64,000 nt of DNA from Aphanomyces cochlioides (taxonomy: Eukaryota; Oomycota; Saprolegniomycetes; Saprolegniales; Verrucalvaceae), in contig JAHQRK010000006.1 in NCBI GenBank assembly GCA_019828595.1, forward strand, positions 2,356,001-2,420,000, read 5' to 3'. The stretch's first letter is position 1; the number at the start of each line of letters is the position of its first letter. The position numbers and the translations under genes are program-made. Below, one piece after another: positions 23,059 to 36,108 of the stretch. Under the pieces are notes generated by a model, which saw only the letters and a list, made by a program, of their open reading frames with translations, was not told the origin of the DNA and did no database searches.

Positions 23059-24487
23059 ATGACAATGATGTCACGACCAGCGCTTCGAGTTGTGGACAAT
23101 GCCGAAAGTTGTGCTGAGCGTCTATCGGTACGTGTGGCATTTGATGACCTTCCAATGACGAAATGCTGGGACAGAGCGCTTCTACGTGCAGCCAAGCAGT
23201 TCCACGCCAATGAGACGGAGCAGAAGTCGCTGTATGCGGCGGTACGTTCTTGCAGCTTGCTGCCATACGACGGCATTCGTGAAGATTGGAAGCGAGAGCA
23301 AACATTGCGACACTACATTGACGGCATGACGCCGCACAATCAGCTTACGTGGGATGAAGTGGCCGCTGCGATACATGCAAGATTCACGGCCGAGTCGAAG
23401 CTTCCACCCAGCGAGCGTTTGGATCGAGCGTTTGAAGCGTTGCGCAGTGTCGGTCTTCACAACAGTATCATTCAAACGTTTATCGAGAATGGACATTTCA
23501 CACCAAAGGTAATTGATCTTTATATTATGCTGTGCTTAATCCTGTCCTCAGCACCGAACTCAAGCCATGGAGTTTCGAATTGGAGATATTGTTCGTATTG
23601 AAGGCGTTGGCCGTGGCGTCGTGGTGAGCTGGCGTCTGCCTCAACTCAAGTACCGAGAGAGCACACCACGATACACTGTGCTTGTGCACAGCCGTAAAGG
23701 TGGAGAAGACGACACAGGTGATCGGTGGAAGCTCTACACAACTGCCGAATCTCGTCTCAAGCTTGCGAAGAAGCAGCAGGTAATACTTTGTTACACTCCA
23801 CGATCTGTAAAATACTCGTAGCCAATCCACAATCCATCGCTCTTGTTCTACTTTGACGGGTTCGAGAATGGCCGTCATATTCCTTGCAAACCGCTAGCAA
23901 CTCGCTTTCCCGACGATGACTCCTCATCCACTGCTACAGCGGCAACTGTTCCATCGATTCTCGAACTCCAAAATGCTGATGAGCCGCAACTCATTGAATA
24001 CTTGCGAAGCCCGGATGCCACTGTTGTTCAAATTTCCATGGTCGTGCTCGAAGCAAAATGGATGGATGAAGCCGGACCGACAGCACGACGAGAATTGGAA
24101 GCAGCCATGGAAGCTTATGCGTCTGGAGACAAAGTCAAAGGGTTTCAAGATATAAAGAACGTTGTGGATTCGCATCCAACTTATGCTTCTGCCATTGAAA
24201 TGCTCGCGATTGCAGCTCTGGATGACAGTAGAGTGACTTTATTCTCGTCGTGCTCATATGTTCCATTAGATCGCACAGAAGAGTCGCTCAAGCTATTTCA
24301 ACGCGTCGTCAAACTCAAACCATACCATCTCCGAGCCTTGAGTGGTCTCGCCACGAGCGCTGCCAAGCTGAAACGTTGGGATCTAGCACATGTTACAGCA
24401 GCCAAGCTCATTCGTCTTGAGCCGCAGTCATCGATTGCCAAGCGAGTACTCTCCAAAGTTGACGATGCTTTGTATCATCTTCTTTAA
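23059..24487 (+). CDS. YccV-like domain and TPR protein
   Basis: Four exons: 23059-23508, 23552-23779, 23822-24227 and 24270-24487; 433 residues. The middle (about 155-215) carries a YccV/HspQ-type beta domain (FRIGDIVRIEGVGRGVVVSW, YTVLVH), known as a hemimethylated-DNA-binding fold in bacteria and found fused to F-box proteins (FBXO21) in eukaryotes. The N-terminal 150 residues are helical and unrecognised. The C-terminus has TPR-like helices (ESLKLFQRVVKLKPYHLRAL). The last intron is 42 nt and has no stop, so retention would simply add 14 residues; its removal improves the helical repeat. Three in-frame ATGs (23059, 23065, 23068) are possible starts. Confidence 0.78.
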
Positions 24488-24507
24488 ACTGCCAGTACAA
24501 TAAATCT

Positions 24508-25824
24508 CTATTTGAACTCAACCGTTGCTGCGTCTACGTTTTCCATGGCAAGATCGCCGCCAATTGCGCGTTCAATTGTCGCACTGAGAGACTCGACATC
24601 AAAGGTGCTCGAAGCATGTGTGCCGACTCGAAGTCGGGAGAATGCGCTAGCCTTTCGTCGGATGAGAAGCAGCGTTGGGCCTTTGGGACTTTGAAGACGC
24701 CTTAGTGCCTTGAGTTGTCCAGGTTCATCGACCCAGACCATGTGGATGCCCTTCTGTGGTTTGTATTTCTGAGCCACGGCTTGAATTGTATCCATCCATT
24801 TGGCTCTATTTGCTGTCGGCAGGACAAAGACTGCACAAAAGGCAGATGCAACTGGATCAGCTTCCTTGCCCAAATTGCATAGCTTTCCTTGGTTGCCACC
24901 GTGTAGTTCATCCACTTCTCCAGCGTCGCGCTTAGCTTTGTATCGTGCCAAGTACTTCTCGAATGCAAAGTTGTACACTTGAAATTCGTCCAGTGGTCCT
25001 TCATAGAGAGGTGATACGTTGTCCTTCCAAATGTGCACAAAGCTGGGCACATTTTCAACGCCGTGCTGTTGACAGAATGACCGATGCTTGTCGCAATCAA
25101 CGGCTCCAACTTTTACACGACCACGCAAATCTTTTGCAATCGATTCCATGGCATCCTTGAATTTGATGCACTTCTTGTCCTGATTGCTGTAAAATTGCAC
25201 GAGCCATTCGTTCTTCGAGTTGGCATCAGGGAACTTTGTTGGAGATAAAGTTGCAACGTTTGAAGCGCCTTTTGGATACAGCGAAGCTGGAGGAGGAGGT
25301 GGACGTTGCTGACCTCCACCACCAAATCCGCCAAATCCACCGAAACCACCGAAGCCATCCATTCCACTGAAGTGGAACTCTTGAGCACGACCTCCTCCTT
25401 GCTGACCACGTCGACCACCACCTTGCTGTCCGAAAAATTGATTGAACATTTCAAACGGATCAAAGCCAGGTCCTCCGTGGTGGAATCCACCGGGACCACC
25501 ACGAGGTCCACCACCGTTGGGAGGGCCGTCGGCGCCATAGAGGTCGTATTCTTCACGTTTCTTTGGATCGGACAATACTTCATATGCTTGTGAAATTTCG
25601 AGAAACTTTTCCTGCGCTTTTTCGCGCTCGCTCTCTTCGACTTTGTCGGGATGGTATTTGAGCGCCAACGTGCGATACGCTTTCTTCAACTGGCGGTCGT
25701 TGAAATTCTTGGGCACGCCGAGAATTTTGTAATAGTCTGTCTTCTTTTTCGCATCCACGTTGTCGGCAGACAAGAGAACGAGGAGCAAGATCACCGCGAG
25801 GCGAAAAGATCGTCCAAGAGGCAT
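24508..25824 (-). CDS. Secretory DnaJ - thioredoxin-fold protein
   Basis: Single exon, 438 residues, starting at ATG 25824. The open frame continues 60 codons upstream, but that part crosses a TCCGGATCCGGATA promoter motif, and the chosen Met begins a clear signal peptide ([19 protein letters not shown]). A J domain follows ([10 protein letters not shown] to YHPDK, HPD motif present), then a Gly-rich linker and a thioredoxin-like domain ([33 protein letters not shown]). The usual redox CxxC is missing (DKKC), so this fold is probably non-catalytic. The protein resembles ER DnaJ-thioredoxin chaperones such as ERdj5/DNAJC16. No KDEL-like tail is present (it ends TVEFK). Confidence 0.88.
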   Translation of the reverse strand: MPLGRSFRLAVILLLVLLSADNVDAKKKTDYYKILGVPKNFNDRQLKKAYRTLALKYHPDKVEESEREKAQEKFLEISQAYEVLSDPKKREEYDLYGADGPPNGGGPRGGPGGFHHGGPGFDPFEMFNQFFGQQGGGRRGQQGGGRAQEFHFSGMDGFGGFGGFGGFGGGGQQRPPPPPASLYPKGASNVATLSPTKFPDANSKNEWLVQFYSNQDKKCIKFKDAMESIAKDLRGRVKVGAVDCDKHRSFCQQHGVENVPSFVHIWKDNVSPLYEGPLDEFQVYNFAFEKYLARYKAKRDAGEVDELHGGNQGKLCNLGKEADPVASAFCAVFVLPTANRAKWMDTIQAVAQKYKPQKGIHMVWVDEPGQLKALRRLQSPKGPTLLLIRRKASAFSRLRVGTHASSTFDVESLSATIERAIGGDLAMENVDAATVEFK

Positions 25825-25885
25825 GACGTCTCTCTGTTGATGGAAATCGAGATTTGATCCAAAGATGGTCTTGTCTCGTGTAGAA

Positions 25886-25899
25886 TCCGGATCCGGATA
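25886..25899. promoter_or_regulatory. Tandem TCCGGATCCGGATA motif
   Basis: Two overlapping copies of the motif lie 62-75 bases upstream of the DnaJ-thioredoxin start (minus strand) and 32-45 bases upstream of the small membrane-protein ATG at 25931 (plus strand), in a head-to-head arrangement. Confidence 0.55.
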
Positions 25900-25930
25900 T
25901 TGACTTGAAGTTTCCCAAAGGATACGTGGC

Positions 25931-26221
25931 ATGAAGCAAACGATTGACCTGGTCATTTCTTGTGGTCTCTTTGCCATCGTTGCTCTGGTTTTGCACGGTG
26001 TCATGGTGAGCTGCCACGTGGCGTATTACCGCCAGGCAGATGGCCACATCGGCGCGGCTGGAAAGGTCATTGAACCAACAAGAAACGCTCGGGATGCCAT
26101 GGAATTTCCAGAACATTGGATGTGTAAAGACATCTTGTTTGATCCTGTCGGGTCTTGTAGCCTACAGCGAACCTCTCTCGATGAAACTACTACTACATCG
26201 GCGACATTTTCCTCAATATGA
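25931..26221 (+). CDS. Small membrane protein, unknown
   Basis: A 96-codon frame from a good ATG, 107 bases from the divergent DnaJ start, with a shared TCCGGAT promoter motif. The N-terminus has one hydrophobic helix ([20 protein letters not shown]). The rest is polar and unlike any family I recognise. Intron-like sequence is possible inside (GTGTAAAGA...CTTGTAG at about 26121-26159, 39 nt and in-frame), and an alternative reading frame ends at 26243, so the C-terminus is uncertain. Treated as a probable real gene because of position and promoter motif rather than homology. Confidence 0.45.
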   Translation: MKQTIDLVISCGLFAIVALVLHGVMVSCHVAYYRQADGHIGAAGKVIEPTRNARDAMEFPEHWMCKDILFDPVGSCSLQRTSLDETTTTSATFSSI

Positions 26222-26799
26222 TATCGAGTGGCCAATAAACTAGCTGATGAGCATGGATCTGCGATGTTCAGTTGCAACATCCTGAATGTCAGCCCGACAA
26301 CTACTGAAGTGTCCGATGAATGACGTGGCACTTGTCTCTATCTGTAGCAGGTTGACTAGCCGTGGGTTTTGGTTGTACCAGCTCGTTTCAGATAGCACGC
26401 CTTGGTTTTCCACGTACATGGTTTGCTGAGACCTTCAAAGTGTGGCTAGTGAGCGAAGCATGAGGTGTATGCGAAATCACAAGTAATCACTTGATGATTT
26501 GACGCAAGGCAAATGATTTAATATCCTCCTTTCGTTTGCGAGATTTCCTTCACCAATTCGTCATATTGTCTTTACCTTCAGCGATCAACTCTGATGCTTC
26601 AGAGCATAAACAATAATGCGACTCCGTGGATTCATCATCTTAACATTCAGCCATGAAGGATTGACGTCTCACGAAAGGGAATTACATTTCCAGGTGAATT
26701 AGTCTGGGAAGCTCGATGAGGGTGAGTTCAACCTGAATGCTGGTGAGCTTTGCTTGTTGAGCCGTAAATACTCGATCAAAAACCACGCTGGAAGGTAGT
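26222..26799. other. Intergenic, no gene seen
   Basis: About 580 bases between the small membrane-protein frame and the stop of the thioesterase. No recognisable domain, RNA gene or repeat. Probably the 3' regions of the two convergent genes. Confidence 0.5.
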
Positions 26800-27561
26800 T
26801 CAGCGTGCTGGTTTGGGACATCCTAGTCGTGTCTGCAAAAAGTAAAAGACATCCACTAATTCTGCGTCACTGACACAATGGCCAAGACCCTTGTAGATCT
26901 TGAGATCAGTGGCAACCCCATGCTTCAGAAGGATTTCATTTGATCCCTTTGCATATTGAAGTGGCACAAGTAAGTCCCGGTCACCATGACAGAGCAATGC
27001 TGGCGTTTTTGAGCCAACTCGGATGGAAAAGGTGGACGCCAGTGGCACATAGCTGCCCAAGAGTATGAGTCCACCGAGGACTTGGTCTAGCACGCGATAG
27101 CAAGTGTGGGCAGCTAACGCGCCACCTTGACTAAATCCAACCAGCACAATTTGATGTGGAGGAATGCCTGACGCCATTTCAGCAGCTACAAGTCGCGCAA
27201 GCAGCTGGGAAGCTTTGTCGATACCAACTTCATCTTCTGCATCCTAAGGAAAACTTAGATGCATTCGGACTCATCGGCTCATTACCTCTGGTCGAATGCC
27301 ATAGATGTCAAACCACGCTGGCATCTTCATCCCGCCGTGGATCGTAACTGAACGAAATGGAGCTGTTGGAAACATAAACTTGACTCCAGGGAGAGGCCTT
27401 GCATCAAGAACTCGCTTGTGCCATGAATGACCTGAATCGCCAAGTCCATGGAGCCAGATCACAGTCGCATGGTGGGCCTCATTGGGGTATATGGTCAAGT
27501 GCTCCGAGTCTGGCCGGTCGCGAGGCATGCTGGAGCCAAGCGTGCCGCACAAGTTGCCCAT
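26800..27561 (-). CDS. Acyl-protein thioesterase / lysophospholipase-like hydrolase
   Basis: Two exons: 27286-27561 and 26800-27243, 42-nt intron; 239 residues. Alpha/beta hydrolase of the APT1/LYPLA family: oxyanion region VIWLHGLGDSGHSW, PTAPFRSVTIHGGMKMPAWF, nucleophile elbow GFSQGGALA, catalytic Asp in CHGDRDLLVP and His in KIYKGLGHCVS. These enzymes remove palmitate from proteins or fatty acids from lysophospholipids. The N-terminus MGNLCGTLGSS fits N-myristoylation (Gly2) with an adjacent palmitoylatable Cys5, so this copy may be permanently membrane-bound, unlike the mostly cytosolic animal enzymes. Confidence 0.92.
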
Positions 27562-27708
27562 TCTCAGTGAGGCTTTTCCTGGAATGTGTCACCGGCACGT
27601 GTCTCTATGCTGTCGCACTTAGAACTTCGGGTTCAGCGAGGCTGCTGGGTGCATTACCGCCATTTTCATGTTATTTCTACATTAATTTTCCAAAAAGTCT
27701 AAAAAACA

Positions 27709-27937
27709 GTATTGTCTTTTTCACCCAAATTTGTATTTTTCTACCAAAATTGAGTTCATTTCCAAATCGATTCCATCATACTGAAGTCAAGTATAAATGA
27801 AAAGTAACATAAATTGGCCAAATAAAATTCACGTGTGTATAGGTGTGTTTTGTGTGAACTTGGTAAATACTCGATTCTGATTGGCTGATCGATTTTTGAA
27901 AAATCGATACATTTGAGACCCCTCTCACAATTTAGAA
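27709..27937 (+). repeat. Dispersed AT-rich repeat, copy 2
   Basis: Second copy of the element at 10424-10661, same orientation and similar length, sharing the GTATTGTCTTTTTCAC start, the AAATACTCGATTCTGATT core and the TCACAATTTAGA end. The internal inverted repeat is here GTATTTTTCTACCAAAA against AACTTGGTAAATAC: different bases from copy 1, but still able to pair. Confidence 0.7.
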
Positions 27938-30200
<2,263 letters not shown>

Positions 30201-30408
30201 AGAATGAAAACACCGTCGGCACACTGCATTGGTTTCGTATATTTACAAGTACAATAAACATAGCACAGTGGGCTTTGTCCGTCAGCTTGTAGATTGCCTC
30301 CATTATTAGCTAGGTAGTGTATATCATTTATACAGCATCAGGTCTCTTTCCCCCTCATTTTGCATCTTCCCTTGACGAGCGTGATCAGGCTGCTGTTGTG
30401 GGCACCTG

Positions 30409-30429
30409 TCCGGATAATTTTCCCGGATA
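30409..30429. promoter_or_regulatory. TCCGGATAA / CCCGGATA promoter motifs
   Basis: TCCGGATAA at 30409-30417 and CCCGGATA at 30422-30429, 76-96 bases upstream of the start of the phosphatase-NAD kinase gene. Confidence 0.5.
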
Positions 30430-30504
30430 CAAAGTACACAATGGACAGGCAGGTTAAATATCCGATACTGAAATCAAGTGTCGATTTGGAGCCACACATA
30501 AACA

Positions 30505-32841
30505 ATGATGTGGATCGGCGCAGTCCGCCGATGGAAAGGCGCACGGATTGCGCGAAATCTACATCACTTCAACGCTCCCCGCTTGGCGGATCTGGTGCTT
30601 GTTCGCCATGGTGAAAGCGAAGGCAACGTGGCGCGTGAAATGTCGATCAGGGGCGACCATAGCCTCTTCAGTGGCGAGTTCAAGAATCGCCACAGCAGTA
30701 ATTGGAGATTGACAGATCGGGGTCGAGAACAAGCAGAGGCTGCAGGAGAATGGCTGCGCAAAGAAGACCTTATTTACTATGACCGATACCTTGTGTCTGA
30801 GTACTTGCGCGCGATGGAAACAGCAGCAAGATTCAACCTCCCAGATGCTCAATGGTATGCAGAAATGCTTCTACGTGAACGGGACTGGGGACAAATGGAC
30901 CTCATGTCTGAGGCGGAGAGAAGTGTGAAAATGCACGACGAATTGAAGCGCCGAGATCTGGACCGGTTTTACTATGCTCCACCTGGAGGCGAATCTCTAG
31001 CAACTGTGGCCCAGCGCGTTGATCGCCTGATGTGCGTCCTACATCGAGAGCTTCCAGGCAAAAAAGTCTTAGTGGTATGCCACGGCGAAGTTATGTGGGC
31101 CCTTCGTACCCGACTTGAGCGAATGAGCCAAGACACGTTCCGTGAACTACAAATGAGCGGTCGTATGGTCGATCAATTGCACAACGGCCACATTCTCCAC
31201 TACACACGAACAGATCCTGTGACTGGTAAGGTCGCGCCGTTCTTTACGCATATGCGATCTGTTTGTCCATGGAACAAAAAGCTCAGTCCAAAAGGATGGA
31301 TAAAGATCAACCGACCCGTGTACGACAACGAAATGATGCTTGCAATTGCTGAGCGAGTTCCTCGTATGATTGTCTCGGAAGAGTACATCCAACAAACTTA
31401 CCGAAAGGAGAACTCATTGAATCCGAACATTGAGAGTCCCTTGAATCCTGTCGTCGAGAAGCCAAAGATTGAGCTCAACAAGGTTGTCATTGTCAACAAG
31501 ATGACGCGCTATCAACACGAAGAATCGTTGTATGGGAACTCTGGCGAAGCCCTGAAAAAACAAATGTCCATGCGCGGCTTCGTCTACGATCGTCTCAAAG
31601 CGAGTCACGACCATCACATTGATGCGATCGAAGATATCACATCATGGTAAGCGCATCTTACCTTTGCCGCTTATATCCGCAGTTTGAAGGAGCACAATAT
31701 TGAAGCCACGGTTGTCAATGCGCATGAGCTCACGCATGAAGCATACGATGGTGCCGACATGGTCTTTTCTGCCGGCGGTGACGGAACTTTTCTCAAGGTA
31801 GGCATTTGATACCTTATTCCCTTAACGTCGCCAAATGTAGGCTGCTAGCTTTGTGAATCGACCAATTCCTCTAGCTGGTCTCAACACGGACTCCGCGCGC
31901 AGTGAAGGCAATTTGTGCTGCTACTCGATAGATGCGTCGTGCAATCGGTTTGTTGTAGGCCTCGAACGTCTCCTCAAAGGTATGCCGTGCATCTGCCCCG
32001 GAAACAGACATGATTCATGTCATAGGGGACTTCCAATGGCGCAACCGACAACGCATTCGTGTCGGCATGGTCAATCAAGAAGGTTTCAAGTATGAACTGC
32101 CTCGATATGCTCTGAACGAAGTACGTTGTGCTGGTTCTTTGTCGAGCAAGTTTTAACCATTTGACAGGTCTTCATTGCGGAATCGGACGCATCGCGACCC
32201 TCGTTTTACAATATTGGTATTGACCAACAGCAACGCGAATCCCATCGGAGCAGCGGCATTATTGTCTGCACCGGAACGGGGTCGAGTGCATGGTATTACA
32301 GTGCGGTAGGTGCAACGACAGCAACTTGGCTATCTCACCTCTTGTGGGTTTTGTAGAGCCAAATCCACCGAGAACAGATTTCAAGCATCTTGAATGCAAT
32401 GGATTTCCACAGCTACACTAATGAGACTGTCACGGAGATCACGGAGAGGTTTGTCATAATGAACAGTCGTCGAGTTGAAATCATGTCGTAGGTTGAACAA
32501 GGATAACATGTTCCCTGAAGATTCACTGGACATGGGCTACGTCGTTCGCGAACCTATCATCAATGCAACGTTTGGCGACATTCGCTTCCGAAAGTAGAGG
32601 CGTCTTTTCTTTTTCGTTTTGGCTGAGACTTGTACACTGTAGGGGTAAAGCAAGGCGGGTGTCCATGAGGTCGCTCGGATGGGACATGAAAGTGAACCTA
32701 GATGGGCTCTACTCCGTGCCGCTCAACTATGGCGTCCAAGCCGTGATGAAAATTTGCACCGAGCCGCAATATGTTCTTCGCACGGTCGATTTTTCCCCGC
32801 ACGACTCTCGTCACGACAAGAAATATCGTCCTCGTGGTTAG
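30505..32841 (+). CDS. Histidine phosphatase - NAD kinase fusion
   Basis: Eight exons: 30505-31646, 31683-31797, 31841-31979, 32026-32120, 32168-32305, 32357-32448, 32492-32593 and 32643-32841; 673 residues. The first exon encodes a phosphoglycerate mutase-like domain: LVRHGESEGN with the phospho-acceptor His, a catalytic Glu region, and VVCHGEVMW with the second His. The later exons encode an NAD kinase: GGDGTFLK, NTDSARSEGNLC and the TGTGSSAWYYSA glycine-rich segment, closest in pattern to the mitochondrial/plant NADK2-NADK3 group. NAD kinase makes NADP+ for reductive metabolism; the phosphatase substrate is unknown. The first 15 residues (RRWKGARIARNLHHF) could be a targeting sequence. Introns are 36-51 nt. 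Confidence 0.9.
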
Positions 32842-33283
32842 ATAAATTATTCCCATTCATCTACAGTACGATCGTTTTTGATCAGCATTTTGAGCAGCCA
32901 CAAGGCCCCTCCCCTCTGCCACCACCACCACTCTACTCCTACAGCTCCTGACTCTCTCTCAGATCTTTTCCCTCAGCTGTTCATTTAAACAAGGCTTCGA
33001 CTTCCAGAAGCTGTCTGACTCTTCTCCATCTTGTATGGTAGCAGTAGTCCATTGTATCCCCTCGTCGTCATCTATAGACGCCCTCACCGCCAGCCTGCTC
33101 TTCCTCGTATTCTTGCCGTTCGTCGCCCCGTCTAAGAACACGATATAAATATTCATGAATTTATTATATGGAGAAGACCGATCATAAAATAAATTTTGCT
33201 GTTTTTCTATATTTATACAGTAAAAAAGGATTCCAAAGCCAAGAATATACCAAATCGCGTGGAGGATCTGCACACACTTCGTC
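32842..33283. other. Intergenic upstream of MAP kinase
   Basis: About 440 bases; polypyrimidine and CCACCACCACCA tracts near 32920 and AT-rich sequence at 33130-33240. No gene, repeat or TCCGGATA motif seen. Confidence 0.45.
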
Positions 33284-35450
33284 ATGCCGGCTCAAGGGAA
33301 ACCCAAGCGCAGTCTCGACGCGAACGATGCACCATCGATGCTCAAGAAGCGACGAATGACTACGCAAAAGACGACAGAGAATGTAGTCGTCACTCCGCCG
33401 AAATCATTCCTGGATATGGCGGCGCCAACACCTCATGGACCCACGTCATTGATGCCACCCACACCGTCGTTTGGATCCCAGCTCTTAGGGGAACTTCCCA
33501 CACCGCCAGAGGATGCTCCACGACAGCAAAAGTCTTCCACTGGAACGTATTCATCCTCTGGTGAAACCTCCATGTCAAATCGTTCAACTCCATCGTCGCC
33601 AGTCGTTGACAAGCATCCTGGAGGTGCTGCTGGTGCAGGTGGACTCTCGCTTAAGAACAGCTTCCGCTCGTGGCAGGTTGGCTCACGATACCGCTTAGTA
33701 CGCGTGCTTGGTAAAGGGTCATACGGCCAGGTACGCTACGACTCGATTGAAGAAGTTCTCATGACAGTTAGGTGGCCGAAGCGTACGACACATTACGGAA
33801 CCGCCGCGTAGCCATCAAGAAGATTAACAATGTGTTCGATCAGGAAGTTGATTGCAAGCGCCTGTACCGAGAAATCTACATCTTACGCCACTTGAGGTAT
33901 AAGCACGTTTATAACGCCCCCGCTCAACCCCGACGTAGACATCCCGAAGTCATCACGCTTCTTGACGTCTTGGAGCCTCCATCATATGAAACTTTCAATG
34001 ATCTCTACTTGGTTTTCGAGTTTGTCGACACAGACTTGCACAAGTTAATCATGAGTCCCCAATACCTCACAACACGCCACATTCAAGTCTTCCTCTACCA
34101 ACTTCTGTGCGCACTCAAGTATGTCCACTCGGCCAATGTGATCCATCGCGACATGAAGCCGGCCAATATTCTTGTCAACGAAGACTGTTCGCTCAAGGTA
34201 CATAGCCCTCAAGGCCCAACCAAGTGCACAATGTTTCTTGGATAGATTTGTGATTTTGGGCTCGCCCGCGTCGTGGATGAAACGATTTTGAAAGCTGAGC
34301 CTATCTCTCCTACCTACCGTGACAAGACTGGCAACAATCCAAACATGCCGAAGGTTGCCATATTCATTCCATGGGTTGTAGATTTACTTGCGCATTTAGT
34401 TTCAGCGCCAATTGACTAAACACGTTGTCACTCGATGGTATCGTGCTCCAGAATTGATTCTCCTGCAGGTAATCCTCAATTGCCTCTGCCTACAACGCTA
34501 ATATTGCGCTCTTAGGATTATGGCTATGGTGTTGACATGTGGAGCTTGGGCTGTATATTTGCTGAGCTCTTGAGCATGCAAGTGGAGAGCTGTCCCCAGT
34601 ATCAAGTACGGTCTTGGCAACCAAAAAAACTAAGGCTGAACGTAGACTCGAACACCCATCTTTCCAGGGCGGTCTTGTTTTCCTCTCAGTGCCGACAGAC
34701 CAACAACGTATTCCGACAAGGTAATAACGAAGACCCCTAGGCAAAAAGGTCTAAACATTGCGGTTCTAGCTCGATCAATTGAATGTCATTTTCAACGTGA
34801 TTGGCACCCCTGGAGAAGATGACATTGGCACCTTGGGCGAGGTATGACCTCTCTATCATCGCCCTTGCTCAAACACTTTGAACAGGTAAAGCAGTACTTG
34901 AGAAAACTACAACCCAAAGAGCCGATGGACCTTGCCCAGGTATGCCAAGAACCCAGACAGCCATTTCACGCTCAAAATCTAGTTGTATCCCGGCGCAACA
35001 CCAGAAGCTCTCGACTTGCTTGAAAAGTTCTTAAAATTCAACCCAGAGCGTCGGATAACTGTACGTGTTCACAAGAGTGGAACAAGTTGATTCCCATGTG
35101 TAGCTCGACGAAGCTTTGAATCATCCATTCCTCGCAGAGATTCGATCACTCAAGAAAGAGGTAAAGTGTCTTCGCCATTTCTTTGATTGACTTCATGCTC
35201 TAGACGATCGACATGCAACCTCTCGACATGGATTTTGAAAACGTGCCTTTGGATCGTGAAATGTTGAAAAGTAAGTCATTTCGTGCAAGCAAACTGCTCA
35301 ATGCAATAACGATGGCTAGGTAAAATCTATGAAGAAATCTTGCACTTCCGAGCACGTAATGCCGAAGCCAATAAAGCGGCCATGATGACTGGCAATCGCG
35401 AAATGGGTGGCGTCGTCGTCGCGCGAGACGTCGCCCCAGGACTTCACTAA
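33284..35450 (+). CDS. Atypical MAP kinase with TKH activation loop
   Basis: Thirteen exons: 33284-33730, 33772-33896, 33939-34197, 34246-34353, 34400-34468, 34516-34605, 34646-34720, 34770-34841, 34886-34939, 34983-35060, 35104-35160, 35204-35270 and 35320-35450; 543 residues. A 130-residue disordered N-terminus precedes a CMGC kinase domain: GKGSYGQVAEAYD, VAIKK, VIHRDMKPANILVN, ICDFGLARVV, VVTRWYRAPELIL, YGYGVDMWSLGCIFAELL, PGRSCFPLSAD, LDQLNVIFNVIGTP. The overall pattern is MAP kinase. The activation loop carries an insertion of about 20 residues (KAEPISPTYRDKTGNNPNMP), and the usual TxY is replaced by TKH (QLTKHVVTRWY), so dual phosphorylation by a classical MAPKK is doubtful. Exon 7 starts at 34646, which restores RTPIFPGRSCFPLSAD. 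Confidence 0.92.
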
Positions 35451-35535
35451 GTGTTGTTGCATCATACCTCCTATATTATAGAAAAATGCTATATAATCTC
35501 AAATACACGAAACGTCGCTAAGAAAAGAGTTTGCC

Positions 35536-36052
35536 ATGCGTGAAGCGCCGCTGCCACGAAACCAAGAGCTCATGGCGGCAATGACAGACTATTCACTTGG
35601 AAATTACGTCCGTGAGATCCTCCACGTCATGATGGAGCGTGTAGTCGTCGCTCAGCCGAACGATCCACTGGAATTCCTCATCCAAGTTGTCAAAACTGAC
35701 CTACGCATTGCCGAGTTGGATGACGCCAGTCGGTTCAGCCGCATGGATCTACGCACTGTCGCCACGAAAACAAAGCACCTCCGTGCCATCTTTCAAGAAA
35801 TCGAAGGCAAAGATGGAACTACCAACTTGAGTCGAGATTCCATTGTCGATAGGCTGCTTGCGTCGAAACTTCTACACAAATCATTTCCACGCCATGCCCC
35901 AGAGATCGTCCAAGCCTTTGGAAACAAGGAGACAGCACCAGCAATGGTCTCTTCCAGTGGCTTTGTCACGACGTGCCTCGCTGTCTTATCAAGTACGTCT
36001 ACGATCTCACGAGTATATTCGCTCATTAACTCTCCTAGAACCCAGTCCATGA
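35536..36052 (+). CDS. RIIa/DPY30-like domain protein
   Basis: Two exons: 35536-35992 and 36039-36052, intron 46 nt (GTACGT...TCCTAG); 156 residues. The N-terminal third (YVREILHVMMERVVVAQP, DPLEFLIQVV) resembles the RIIa/DPY-30 helical dimerisation motif found in axonemal and A-kinase-anchored proteins. The remainder is helical with no recognised domain (LRTVATKTKHLRAIFQEIEG). Without splicing the frame continues to 36102 with a Ser/Thr-rich tail; splicing gives a short KPSP end. Saprolegnialean zoospores are flagellated, so an axonemal role is possible (inference). Confidence 0.7.
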
Positions 36053-36108
36053 GCGAGGTGTCACCTGCACCGACGGCGCAGAATTTCGCGTCCGACCTGT
36101 AGTAGAGA

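Noticed and set aside
25825..26004. 60-codon N-terminal extension of DnaJ-thioredoxin
   Set aside because: It would hide the signal peptide, crosses the tandem TCCGGAT motif and overlaps the divergent small gene.
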